A stretch of 64,000 bases of DNA from Bradyrhizobium sp. SZCCT0153 (lineage in GTDB: Bacteria; Pseudomonadota; Alphaproteobacteria; Rhizobiales; Xanthobacteraceae), in NCBI RefSeq assembly GCF_018129995.1, contig NZ_JAFCKS010000003.1, forward strand, positions 620,001-684,000, written 5' to 3'. Position numbers and translations under genes: made by a program. Shown here piece by piece: positions 1-7,762 of the stretch. Under the pieces are notes generated by a model. It was given only the letters and a program-made list of their open reading frames with translations, made no database searches and was not told where the DNA came from. Numbering within the stretch: position 1 is the first letter of the stretch; the number at the start of each line of letters is the position of its first letter.

Positions 1-292
1 GCCACTGGAAGCCGTCGCGGCCGACGCCGATGCCGTAGCGGATCGCGCGCCCGCCGGGCTGCACCAGATAGAGGTGACGCTCGGAGGTCGAAATGATGAT
101 GGTGCCCGGCGCTTCGGTCGTGCGGTAGTAGACGACCTGCTTCTGCCATTCCGGATCGAGCTGGTAGGAATCGTCGGCGACCAGGCCGGGCTCGTCGCCG
201 CGGTCGGGCTGCTGGGCGAAGGCTTGGGGTGCGGACAGGATCAGGCCGATCGCAGCCACAAACGCCCCGGTCAGGCGACGAAAATCCGTCAT
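1..292 (-). CDS. L,D-transpeptidase (YkuD family), N-terminal part
   Basis: Only the first 97 codons lie in the window; the catalytic part runs off the left edge. The visible protein starts MTDFRRLTGAFVAAIGLILS, a typical signal peptide with a likely cleavage after AFA, followed by an acidic linker. From about residue 70 it reads GTIIISTSERHLYLV and then GRAIRYGIGVGRDGF, the characteristic first strands of the YkuD/ErfK L,D-transpeptidase domain, which cross-links peptidoglycan in the periplasm. The Cys/His active-site motif is outside the window, so catalytic competence cannot be judged. Confidence 0.8.
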   Translation of the reverse strand, partial: MTDFRRLTGAFVAAIGLILSAPQAFAQQPDRGDEPGLVADDSYQLDPEWQKQVVYYRTTEAPGTIIISTSERHLYLVQPGGRAIRYGIGVGRDGFQW

Positions 293-533
293 TTCAAGCT
301 CTCCCCGCTGCCACAGCGCAAATCATTCGGAACCATCAAATCTCAGGGCCATGTTCATGGCAAGTTGATGGCGCGCCCGGCTGGTATGTCACGAGAATGC
401 TTTGCTTTTTTGACGGTATCGGGCAATGCCACAAACAGGGGATGGCGCGAAAAGCCCAGATTGCTGCCCACGATGGCGGTGCGCTCCCTCCGCCGCGGTG
501 AGATCAACTTCGCCAATTCGCGCTGGATGCTAG

Positions 534-1508
534 CTAGATCTTGTTGTTCTCCGGCGCGATCCCGAGCCGCCGGACGATTTCGGTCCCCACGGCGCGCGCC
601 TCGAGCCGCGAGCCGATGCGCGGACTGCGAAACCGCTGTCCGGACTGCAATCGGATCACCACGATGCAATGCTCGTCCTCGGACCGGCCACGGCGCTCGA
701 CCGTGATCGTCTTCACCTCGCGCCCCGCGATATGGTCGGCGCGCAAGCTGCCGTCGCCCCACAGGCGCTCGACGCGAATGTCCTCCGGCCGAATGATCCA
801 GAAGGCGCCGGTCACGAGATTGGCATATCTGTGCACGGCGAAAGCGGCGATCGCACCAACCGGCAGCAGCATGATGTCGACCGGGCCGGGCGGCAGGCCG
901 CGCCAGAGCTTGTAGGCGTAGGGAACGGCACACAATGCGACGACGATCAGCGCGACGATCCTGATATCCCTTGCGGGAAACGGCTCGAGCGGATCGCCGA
1001 GACGCATCTCGGGATTGCTGGCATCGAGCGGATTGAGCGGTGCCTCGACGTCGGGGACGTCGAACTGCGCCGCGATCCGCGCCACCGTGTCGCGCACATG
1101 CGTGACGTCGGAGATCGGCGGGGAGGTCAGGCGCTCGCCCGAAGCCAGCGTGAAGGCCAGTTGGAAGCGGGCTTTCGCCCTCTTGCTGCCGGGGACCTGC
1201 AATCCGCTGATGTCGTCCTTGGCGACGATCCGCGTGCGGAGCTTTCCGAACGGACGTTGTTGCCCGATCAGGATCTCGGTCGGCGTGATGATCCACACCA
1301 CCGCGGGCGCCAGCATGATGCCGGTGACGAACGCCGCTCCCAGCAGGAGCGCCGCCACGGAGATGGTCACCTCCATGGCGTCGTGGGTGAAAAGGCCCGG
1401 CGTGAAGCACAGCGCGACGGCGGCCGCGGAGCCGGCCATCACTAGCCGCTGCGCGATCGAGGAGCCTTCACGAAGGCGGATGTCGTTGCTGGTGGTCGCG
1501 TCGTCCAT
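534..1508 (-). CDS. Membrane protein with two repeated TM plus PH-like halves
   Basis: Not a family I can name. The 324-residue protein has two hydrophobic hairpins (about residues 23-75 and 178-240), each followed by a soluble beta-rich segment. The halves are clearly related: WIITPTEI near residue 72 matches WIIRPEDI near 240, and LASGERLTSPPI near 122 matches LQSGQRFRSPRI near 291. This is an internal duplication resembling bacterial PH-domain (YdbT/YcdB-like) membrane proteins. It lies downstream of the cyd operon on the same strand, but a strong hairpin separates them, so it is probably a separate unit. Function unknown. Confidence 0.7.
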   Translation of the reverse strand: MDDATTSNDIRLREGSSIAQRLVMAGSAAAVALCFTPGLFTHDAMEVTISVAALLLGAAFVTGIMLAPAVVWIITPTEILIGQQRPFGKLRTRIVAKDDISGLQVPGSKRAKARFQLAFTLASGERLTSPPISDVTHVRDTVARIAAQFDVPDVEAPLNPLDASNPEMRLGDPLEPFPARDIRIVALIVVALCAVPYAYKLWRGLPPGPVDIMLLPVGAIAAFAVHRYANLVTGAFWIIRPEDIRVERLWGDGSLRADHIAGREVKTITVERRGRSEDEHCIVVIRLQSGQRFRSPRIGSRLEARAVGTEIVRRLGIAPENNKI

Positions 1509-1536
1509 TGCGGGCGGCTGATTTCAAGGCCGCGAA

Positions 1537-1560
1537 ACTCCACGGACGGGTCCGTGGAGT
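1537..1560 (-). terminator. Hairpin after the cyd operon
   Basis: Perfect 10-bp arms ACTCCACGGA and TCCGTGGAGT enclose a 4-base loop. Read on the minus strand, the stem is followed by TTT. It sits between the last gene of the cyd operon (ends at 1615) and the next minus-strand gene (starts at 1508), the expected place for a factor-independent terminator, though the T-run is short. Confidence 0.55.
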
Positions 1561-1614
1561 CAAGCCGCATCGGGGCCTGCCGCGTCAGCTATTGGGGTTC
1601 AGCGGCCGGGCCGA

Positions 1615-1743
1615 TCATTTCGGCGCAAGCCACAGTCTGAGACCGAACGAAATCGCGGTCACGGCGCCCACCCCGCCGAGCCAGAGGATGGCGAACCACA
1701 TCAGCCGCCGCCCGAGCTGCCCTGGCTCTGCCCTGCGCGGCAT
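1615..1743 (-). CDS. DUF2474-type small bd-oxidase-associated protein
   Basis: A 42-residue ORF whose ATG overlaps the cydB stop (ATGA), so translation is probably coupled. It begins MPRRAEPGQLGRRLMWFAIL and contains one membrane helix (about residues 14-37: WFAILWLGGVGAVTAISFGL). Single-helix proteins of this size (CydX, CydS or DUF2474) follow cydAB in many bacteria and stabilise the oxidase; DUF2474 accompanies the cyanide-insensitive (CioAB) type. Identification rests on position, size and the WLGGVG segment. Confidence 0.7.
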   Translation of the reverse strand: MPRRAEPGQLGRRLMWFAILWLGGVGAVTAISFGLRLWLAPK

Positions 1744-2753
1744 CAGTGATAACCGCTCCCGGCCCGGACCTTGCCGCGAAACACCCAATAGGCCCAGCCG
1801 GTGTAGCCGAGAATCAGCGGCACCAGTCCAGCCACGCCGACCAGCATGAAGATCTGACTGTTCTGCGGCGCGGCTGCCTGCCAGATCGTGATGCTCTGCG
1901 GCACGATGTAGGGATACATGCTGATACCGAGCCCGGCATAGGACAGGGCGAACAACATCAGCGAGAGCAGGAACGGTCGCGAGTCCTGCTTTTGCGCGAG
2001 GCTGCGCATCAGAAGCGCGGTGACCCCGGCGACCGCGATCGGAACCGGCGCGGCCAGGACGACGCTTGGCCAGGCGAACCAGCGCTGCGCGTACTGGATG
2101 CTGAGAAACGGCGTGGCGATGCTGACCAGAGCAATCGCCGCGAGCATCCCGAACAGCAGATACCAGCTCAGCCGATAGGCCTTGTCGCGCAGGGCGCCCT
2201 CGGTCTTCAGGATGAGCCAGGTGGCGCCCAGCAGGGAATAGCCGATGATCAGGGCGACGCCCGTCAATATGCTGAACGGCGTCAGCCAATCCCACCAGCC
2301 GCCGGCATAGTGTCGCGCCTCGACGTGCACGCCTTGCAGGATGGCGCCGAGCGCGACGCCCTGCGCCAGCGTCGCCAGCAGCGATCCGCCGGCAAAGGCA
2401 ATGTCCCAGCGGTTTCGTGTGGCCGTGGTGCGCCAGCGGAATTCGAAGGCAACGCCGCGGAACACCAGACCGATCAGCATCGCGATCATGGGTGTGTAGA
2501 GCGCCGGCATCAGCACCGCATAGGCGAGCGGAAAGGCCGCCATCAGGCCGCCGCCGCCCAGCACCAGCCAGGTCTCGTTGCCGTCCCAGACCGGCGCCAC
2601 CGTGTTCATCATGACGTCGCGGTCGGCCTTGGCGGGAAATAGGGGGAACAGCATTCCGAGGCCGAGATCGAATCCATCCATCACGACATAGACGAACACC
2701 GCGAAGGCGATGATGAATGCCCAGACTGTAGCGAGGTCAATGGCGGCGATCAT
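1743..2753 (-). CDS. cydB: Cytochrome bd-type quinol oxidase subunit II
   Basis: The 336-residue polytopic protein begins MIAAIDLATVWAFIIAF and carries the family hallmark WDGNETWLVLGGG near residue 55, plus about eight hydrophobic helices. CydB/CioB forms the scaffold of the quinol:O2 oxidoreductase in the inner membrane. The ATG overlaps the cydA stop codon by four bases and its own stop overlaps the next small gene by one base, so cydA, cydB and the DUF2474 gene form a coupled operon. No oddities seen. Confidence 0.93.
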   Translation of the reverse strand: MIAAIDLATVWAFIIAFAVFVYVVMDGFDLGLGMLFPLFPAKADRDVMMNTVAPVWDGNETWLVLGGGGLMAAFPLAYAVLMPALYTPMIAMLIGLVFRGVAFEFRWRTTATRNRWDIAFAGGSLLATLAQGVALGAILQGVHVEARHYAGGWWDWLTPFSILTGVALIIGYSLLGATWLILKTEGALRDKAYRLSWYLLFGMLAAIALVSIATPFLSIQYAQRWFAWPSVVLAAPVPIAVAGVTALLMRSLAQKQDSRPFLLSLMLFALSYAGLGISMYPYIVPQSITIWQAAAPQNSQIFMLVGVAGLVPLILGYTGWAYWVFRGKVRAGSGYH

Positions 2754-4159
2754 GACAGCGCCCCTTGTCCCGCGACGCCCGAAGCCGGCGTGATTCCGGC
2801 GGCGCGCGTCGGCATGTCGCCGCCTGGCCCCTGTTCGCCGTGATGCGGCGAGGCCGCCATCAGACGCAGAATGTAGATGGCGCCCGCCGCGAACACGATG
2901 AAATAGACGGCCACGAAAGCCAGCAACGACGAGCCGACCGCGGGCGCGGCCAGCGGCGAGACGGCGTCGGCGGTTCGCAACAGGCCGTAGACCGTGAAGG
3001 GCTGCCGGCCGGTCTCGGTGGTGATCCAGCCAGCGAGCACCGCGATGAACCCCGCCGGCCCCATCGTCAGCGCGAAAATATGCAGCGGCCGGGAGACAAA
3101 CAGGGTGCCGCGCCAGCGCGTCCACAGGCTGAACAGCCCCAGCGCGAAGATCAGGAAGCCGAGCGCGATCATGATGCGGAATGACCAGAATGTGATCGGC
3201 ACCGGCGGCCAGTTTTCGCGCGGTACGGTATCGAGTCCCGCGAGCGGCGCGTCGAGAGAGTGCTTCAGAATCAGCGACGACAGTTTCGGGATGGCGATCT
3301 GATAGTCGACCCTGCCGGCCGCCTGATCGGGCAGGCCGAACAGGACCAGCGGCGCGCCGTCGGGATGGCTCTGGTAATGCCCTTCCATCGCCATCACCTT
3401 GGCCGGCTGATGCTCCAGCGTGTTGAGGCCGTGCTGGTCGCCCGCCAGGATCTGGATCGGCGCGACGATCGCCGCCATCCACATCGCCATCGAGAACATC
3501 ACCCGCGGACCGGCAAGATGCGGGTCGCGCAGCAGGTGATAGGCGCCGACGGCGCCGACCACGAGCGACGTCGTCAGATAGGCAGCGAGCACCATGTGCA
3601 CGAGACGGTAGGGAAAGGACGGATTGAAGATCACCTTGAACCAGTCGGCGACCACGAACTGGCCGTCGGCATTCACGGCGTAGCCGGCCGGGGTCTGCAT
3701 CCACGAATTGGCCGAGAGGATCCAGAACGCCGAGATCAGGGTGCCGATCGCGACCATCAGCGTCGCGACGAAGTGCAGCCGCGGGCCGACGCGTTCGAGA
3801 CCGAACAGCATGACGCCGAGGAAGCCCGCCTCGAGGAAGAACGCGGTCAGCACCTCGTAGGCCATCAAGGGACCGATCACCGGTCCGGTCTTGTCGGCGA
3901 AGACCGACCAGTTGGTGCCGAACTGGTAGGACATCACGATGCCGGACACCACGCCCATGCCGAAAGCGATCGCGAAGATCTTCAGCCAGTAGTGGAACAG
4001 GTTGATGAAGACCTCGCGGCCGGTCCATAGCCAGAGCGCTTCGAGCACCGCCAGGTAGCTGGCAAGCCCGATCGAGAACGCCGGAAACACGATGTGAAAC
4101 GACATCGTGAAGGCAAACTGCGCGCGTGCGAGCACGATCGGATCAAGGTTCGATAACAT
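2750..4159 (-). CDS. cydA: Cytochrome bd-type (cyanide-insensitive) quinol oxidase subunit I
   Basis: Catalytic haem-bearing subunit of a bd-type terminal oxidase, about 469 residues. H22 in SFHIVFPAF corresponds to the haem b595/d ligand. VHMVLAAY near residue 180 carries the b558 His, and the conserved GWITTETGRQPF follows near residue 390. The region between the b558 ligands (Q-loop) is short, as in the CioA branch, which tolerates cyanide. I chose the ATG at 4159 because GGGAG lies five bases upstream; an in-frame start at 4183 would add eight residues without a good ribosome site. First gene of a three-gene operon. Confidence 0.93.
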   Translation of the reverse strand: MLSNLDPIVLARAQFAFTMSFHIVFPAFSIGLASYLAVLEALWLWTGREVFINLFHYWLKIFAIAFGMGVVSGIVMSYQFGTNWSVFADKTGPVIGPLMAYEVLTAFFLEAGFLGVMLFGLERVGPRLHFVATLMVAIGTLISAFWILSANSWMQTPAGYAVNADGQFVVADWFKVIFNPSFPYRLVHMVLAAYLTTSLVVGAVGAYHLLRDPHLAGPRVMFSMAMWMAAIVAPIQILAGDQHGLNTLEHQPAKVMAMEGHYQSHPDGAPLVLFGLPDQAAGRVDYQIAIPKLSSLILKHSLDAPLAGLDTVPRENWPPVPITFWSFRIMIALGFLIFALGLFSLWTRWRGTLFVSRPLHIFALTMGPAGFIAVLAGWITTETGRQPFTVYGLLRTADAVSPLAAPAVGSSLLAFVAVYFIVFAAGAIYILRLMAASPHHGEQGPGGDMPTRAAGITPASGVAGQGALS

Positions 4160-4300
4160 CGGCGCTCCCGTCCAACACGACAAGTCGTGGCGATGCGGGC
4201 GCCGATCTGGCGGCTCAGCTAAGCCATCGCGCCCGGCCAGTGCATTGATGACCCATGCCGTGCTCGCATCCTATAGGACTCTTTGTCTACCTCCACGAAA

Positions 4301-4864
4301 TCAGCTGCTGGCGTTCAGCAGCTTTGCCACGGTGCGGTCGATCTCGTCGTAGCGGCCTTCGCCGGCGTGCTGGAACACGATCTTGCCGTTCTGGTCGATG
4401 ATGTATTGCGCCGGCCAATACTGGTTGCTGTAGGCGTTCCAGGTCTTGGAATCATTGTCCTGCGCCACCGGATAAGTGATGCCATGGCGCTTCAGCGCGG
4501 CCTGCACGTTGGAGGCCGAGCGCTCGAACGGGAATTCCGGCGTGTGCACGCCGACCACGACGAGGCCCTTGTCCTTGTATTTTGCATAGAGGTCGGTGAC
4601 GTGCGGCAGTGTGTTGACGCAGTTGACGCAGCCATAGGTCCAGAAGTCGACCAGCACGACCTTGCCGCGGAGATCGGCAATGTTGAGCGGCTTCGAGTTG
4701 AACCAGGTGCTGATCCCGGTGAAGTCGGGCGCGGTCTGTAGGCTCGCGGCCGCGACCTGGATCGGCGCCGCGGGCGTGGCCTCGTCGCAGATGCCCGGAA
4801 TGGCGGCGCCGGTCAGGGCGAAGCCGATCAGCGAGGCAGACACGGCGAGCAATTTCAGGGTCAT
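4301..4864 (-). CDS. TlpA-like periplasmic thioredoxin
   Basis: 187 residues with a signal peptide (MTLKLLAVSASLIGFALTGA) and a thioredoxin/AhpC-TSA fold. The redox motif is C79-V-N-C82 in FWTYGCVNC, and the cis-proline is P151 in QYWPAQYIID. CVNC with the GVHTPEF stretch is typical of the DipZ/TlpA-like group that works with a CcdA membrane partner. The ccdA-like gene lies directly upstream (32-bp gap, same strand). It probably transfers reducing equivalents to periplasmic dithiols; the client is unknown. Confidence 0.85.
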   Translation of the reverse strand: MTLKLLAVSASLIGFALTGAAIPGICDEATPAAPIQVAAASLQTAPDFTGISTWFNSKPLNIADLRGKVVLVDFWTYGCVNCVNTLPHVTDLYAKYKDKGLVVVGVHTPEFPFERSASNVQAALKRHGITYPVAQDNDSKTWNAYSNQYWPAQYIIDQNGKIVFQHAGEGRYDEIDRTVAKLLNASS

Positions 4865-4895
4865 TGAAGCGTCCTCCGGTTGAGATGCAGGGTGA

Positions 4896-5594
4896 TCACA
4901 GGCCGATCTGGCCGGTGGGATAGAAGCCGGTGAGCCACGCCACGATCAGCGTGTCGTATTGGAAGTAGGCGGCGACCGCGAAGGCGATCACGACGAGTCC
5001 AAAACCCTGCTGGAGCCGCGGCGAGATGCGCGAAAGACTGCGCACCCGCGTGGTCGCGGCCTGTCCGCCATAGGCGATCGCCAGCATCGGGATCGCCGCG
5101 CCGATGGCGTAGGCGATCAGCAGCGTGCCGGCCCAGGCAAGATTTTTCGACGTCGCAACCAGCGTCAGGATCGAGCCGAGCACCGGGCCGGCGCAGGGCG
5201 TCCAGACCAGGCCGAGCGTGGTGCCGAGCACCAGCCCGCCGAGCGCGCCCTCGCGTTGCGTCGTGCTCGCATTGCCGAGATCGAGCCAGCCATTGAGGCG
5301 GATCGACAGCCATTCGAACGGCGCCGGCCACAGCATCAACAGGCCGAAGCCGAGCAGCAGGATCGAGGCGGCCTCGCGCAGCACGTTCGGATCGAAATCG
5401 AATGCCTGCGTGATCGCACCCAGCAGCAGCGCGGCCGCCGAGAACGAGACGACGAAGCCGAGCGCGATCATCGCGGGCCGCAGATGCCCCGCGCGCCCGA
5501 TCGAAGCACCGAGCAGGATCGGCAGCATGGGCAACGTGCAGGGCGCGGCGATGGTGAGGATGCCGGCAAGGACGGCGAAGGTCAGCTCGAGCAT
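4896..5594 (-). CDS. CcdA/DsbD-family transmembrane thiol reductant carrier
   Basis: 232 residues, six to seven hydrophobic helices. The two conserved redox cysteines are C19 in IAAPCTLPMLPI and C134 in VWTPCAGPVLG, the CcdA/DsbD beta-domain signature. CcdA moves electrons from cytoplasmic thioredoxin to periplasmic thioredoxin-like proteins. The TlpA-like gene follows on the same strand, so the two likely form a redox relay. Whether it serves cytochrome c maturation or another substrate cannot be told from this locus. Confidence 0.87.
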   Translation of the reverse strand: MLELTFAVLAGILTIAAPCTLPMLPILLGASIGRAGHLRPAMIALGFVVSFSAAALLLGAITQAFDFDPNVLREAASILLLGFGLLMLWPAPFEWLSIRLNGWLDLGNASTTQREGALGGLVLGTTLGLVWTPCAGPVLGSILTLVATSKNLAWAGTLLIAYAIGAAIPMLAIAYGGQAATTRVRSLSRISPRLQQGFGLVVIAFAVAAYFQYDTLIVAWLTGFYPTGQIGL

Positions 5595-5719
5595 GGGGCA
5601 CTCGTGGAGGGAGTCACGAGGGCAGTTCGGGCCGGATGTGCCGGTCGTTACGTGGCGTCACACGTTCGTGACGTGTGGCTGCGTCGCGAGGCAACTGTGC
5701 CGGCGACGACGGTGGTGCG

Positions 5720-5824
5720 CTCCCTCCCCCCTTGCGGGGGAGGGCAGGGGAGGGGGGTAGCCCCAAGCGAGGTCGGAGTTCGTGGCACCCCCCTCCCTGC
5801 CCCTCCCCCGCAAGGGGGGAGGGA
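5720..5824. repeat. Palindromic intergenic repeat, family A (full copy)
   Basis: Two long inverted arms, CTCCCTCCCCCCTTGCGGGG rightward and its complement ending near 5824, with about 20 bp between them containing AAGCGAGGTCGGAGTTCG. Each arm can also fold on itself. The same element recurs near 14125, 17161 and 60101 and as halves or relatives at 19268, 20268 and 32491. It behaves like a REP/BIME-type dispersed element. Confidence 0.85.
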
Positions 5825-5903
5825 ATGAGAAAGTGGTGGCCGCCTCACTCAAGTGGGCCACCGACGCCGGAGCTAGTAGCCGACAGGTAAGCCCCAGATA
5901 CAA

Positions 5904-5938
5904 AACGACCCGGAGGGGGGCATCCCGTCCGGGTCGTT
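5904..5938 (-). terminator. Hairpin downstream of the ECF sigma gene
   Basis: Eleven-base perfect arms AACGACCCGGA and TCCGGGTCGTT with a 13-base loop. On the minus strand the stem ends in GTTTTG, a short T-run. It lies about 160 bp past the sigma-factor stop at 6101. Probable terminator, moderate support. Confidence 0.5.
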
Positions 5939-6100
5939 GGAGGTCTTGGGAGGTTTAAGCGAAACCGTGTGTGAGCTTTATAGGAGGGAAGTTTTTCCGC
6001 CTGATGTTGTGCTTTGTTTCAATTGTTTCGTCGGCGGTAACACTTCCGTGTCCGGGGACAGGGCCGAATGGGCGGTCCTATCCCGTTGAAATCCTTGGCC

Positions 6101-6712
6101 TTAGGCGGCGAAACGGTCGACGCCGGCGACCTTAAGCAACTCGGCCAATTGCTTGCGGGCGTAGAACATCCGGGTCTTCACCGTGCTCTGGGGGATGCCG
6201 ATGATTTGGCCGACCTCCTCCACCGACTTCTCGTGATAGTAGACGAGGGTGATGATCTCGCGATGTGCGGGTGACAGTTTTTGCACACAGGCGCGCAGGA
6301 TGGCGCTGGTGTCGCTGCGGTCGAGCGAGGTCTCCGGCGTGTCGCAATCATCCGCGATCTGGCGCACGTCTTCCTGGTCGATGTCCTCGAAGCGGCGCTG
6401 GCGCATCGCGGTCAGCGCCTTGAAGCGGGCGATCGAGAGCAGCCAGGTCGAAACCTGCGAGCGGCCCTGGAATTGACCGGCGGTCCGCCACACGTCCAGA
6501 AACACCTGGCTGACGAGGTCTTCCGCCGTGGTGGCATCGCGCACGATGCGCAGGATGAAGCGGTAGACGCGCACATTGTGACGGCAATAAAGGATGTGCA
6601 TCGACGTCCGGTTGCCGTCGGCAATGCTTTCAAGAAGCATGTCGTCCGAGGTCGCCTGAGCGGCAATGATGCTCTGGCTGGCTTGGGCGTTGATGGCGAT
6701 GACGTTCGGCAT
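6101..6712 (-). CDS. ECF-type RNA polymerase sigma factor
   Basis: 203 residues with both ECF regions. Sigma-2 spans about residues 40-105 (HNVRVYRFILRIVRDATTAE, then VFLDVWR and STWLLSIARFKALT). Sigma-4 spans about 140-190 (LSPAHREIITLVYYHEKSVE and the helix-turn-helix IGIPQSTVKTRMFYARKQL). No anti-sigma gene is adjacent on either side, so its control is not visible here. It is monocistronic, with a divergent repeat-rich intergenic region upstream. The regulon cannot be inferred from the sequence. Confidence 0.92.
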   Translation of the reverse strand: MPNVIAINAQASQSIIAAQATSDDMLLESIADGNRTSMHILYCRHNVRVYRFILRIVRDATTAEDLVSQVFLDVWRTAGQFQGRSQVSTWLLSIARFKALTAMRQRRFEDIDQEDVRQIADDCDTPETSLDRSDTSAILRACVQKLSPAHREIITLVYYHEKSVEEVGQIIGIPQSTVKTRMFYARKQLAELLKVAGVDRFAA

Positions 6713-7014
6713 TGACTTGGCTCCCCGTAGCGCCGCAACCGAGCGGCGTTTCCTTGGACCAAAGTGTTAATGAGCCAACGTTTCGGGACGTCTGCACGAA
6801 AAGCGGAAAATGGTTTCGTGCGCCGCCAAATTGTTTCGTGGGACAGGGCGCGACGAAACATTCGGGGTAAAAAAGCGTGTAATTTCAATGTGCGGAAAAT
6901 ACGGGGGTCGAGATTTGGAGGCCGTCCGAGGCGCCGGGAACGAATTTCCGTCTGTTGCGTTCGGTTGCTGCCTCAATCTCGATGTCGTCCCGGCGAAGGC
7001 TGTTGTTATCGCCG
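6713..7014. other. Intergenic region upstream of the ECF sigma gene
   Basis: 302 bp without a credible gene. It should hold the minus-strand sigma-gene promoter. CGCCGC/GCGGCG arms at 6731-6748 could form a leader hairpin. At 6984-7000 there is a fragment (GTCGTCCCGGCGAAGGC) of the repeat found complete near 23995. On the plus strand, GGAAC at 6937-6941 and CGTT at 6958-6961 are separated by 16 bases, the spacing of EcfG-type promoters, but no plus-strand gene follows. Confidence 0.5.
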
Positions 7015-7752
7015 CTACGCCTTCTCGCCTGCGGGCGAGAACAGATAGCCGCCGCCGCGGATGGTGCGGATCACGGCGGGTTTTGCGGGATCGGGCTCGA
7101 TCTTGCGGCGGATGCGCATGATACGCAGATCCACGGCGCGGTCGAAGGCTTCGGCGTCGCGCGCGTTGGCCAATTCCAGCAGGCGCTCGCGCGACAGCAC
7201 GCGCTTCGGATTGGCCGCGAACACCTTCAAGAGCCCGAATTCGGATGCGGTCAGCGGGTGCTCGTTGCCTTCGTCGTCGCGCAAGGCCTGGGCTTCGAGA
7301 TCGAGCCACTTTGTCCCGAACCGTACCAATTGATCCTTGTCCGATTTCGCAGCCGCCGTTTCCGTCGCCGCCGCCTTCACCGGTGCGCTCCGGCGCAGCA
7401 CCGAGCGGATGCGCGCCATCAGTTCGCGCAGCTCGCACGGCTTTGCCACGTAATCGTCGGCGCCGAGCTCGAGGCCGACGACGCGGTCGATCGGGCTCGC
7501 CGTCGCGGTGAGCATGATCACCGGCACGTTGATGCGGCTCTTGAGGTCGCGGATGATCGAGAGCCCGTCTTCCTCGGGCATGTTGAGGTCGAGCACGACC
7601 AGATCGGGCATGCCGCCCTGGATCGCGGTGCGCAAGCTCTTGCCGCCGTCGCACAGCGTCACGGTGAAGCCGTGCATCTTGAGGTAATCGCCGACCATCT
7701 CCCGGGCCGGGGCCTCGTCGTCGACGATCATGATGTGCTGGCTTTGGGTCAT
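7015..7752 (-). CDS. OmpR/PhoB-family response regulator
   Basis: 245 residues. The receiver domain (about 5-120) has the acidic pair D11/D12, the phosphoacceptor D55 in VVLDLNMP and K104 in DDYVAKPC. A winged-helix DNA-binding domain follows (about 145-240), ending with VIRTIRGGGYLFSP, diagnostic of the OmpR family. It is the last gene of an operon with two histidine kinases and a TRAP-type binding protein, ten bases after the nearest kinase, and is presumably their output. Target genes are unknown; the divergent binding-protein gene at 12721 is one candidate. Confidence 0.94.
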   Translation of the reverse strand: MTQSQHIMIVDDEAPAREMVGDYLKMHGFTVTLCDGGKSLRTAIQGGMPDLVVLDLNMPEEDGLSIIRDLKSRINVPVIMLTATASPIDRVVGLELGADDYVAKPCELRELMARIRSVLRRSAPVKAAATETAAAKSDKDQLVRFGTKWLDLEAQALRDDEGNEHPLTASEFGLLKVFAANPKRVLSRERLLELANARDAEAFDRAVDLRIMRIRRKIEPDPAKPAVIRTIRGGGYLFSPAGEKA

Positions 7753-7762
7753 GGTCTCAACA

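Noticed and set aside
1743..4028. 761-codon minus-strand frame running through cydB and beyond
   Set aside because: Only its last 336 residues are CydB; the rest is an out-of-frame read of cydA. The cydB start is the ATG overlapping the cydA stop.
4160..4300. FNR/FixK box before the bd oxidase
   Set aside because: TTGATGACCCATGC near 4245 matches only one half site; no symmetrical partner is found.
5720..5824. Possible CRISPR array in repeat-rich spacers
   Set aside because: The units are inverted-arm elements scattered singly through the window, without regularly spaced direct repeats, and no cas genes are present.
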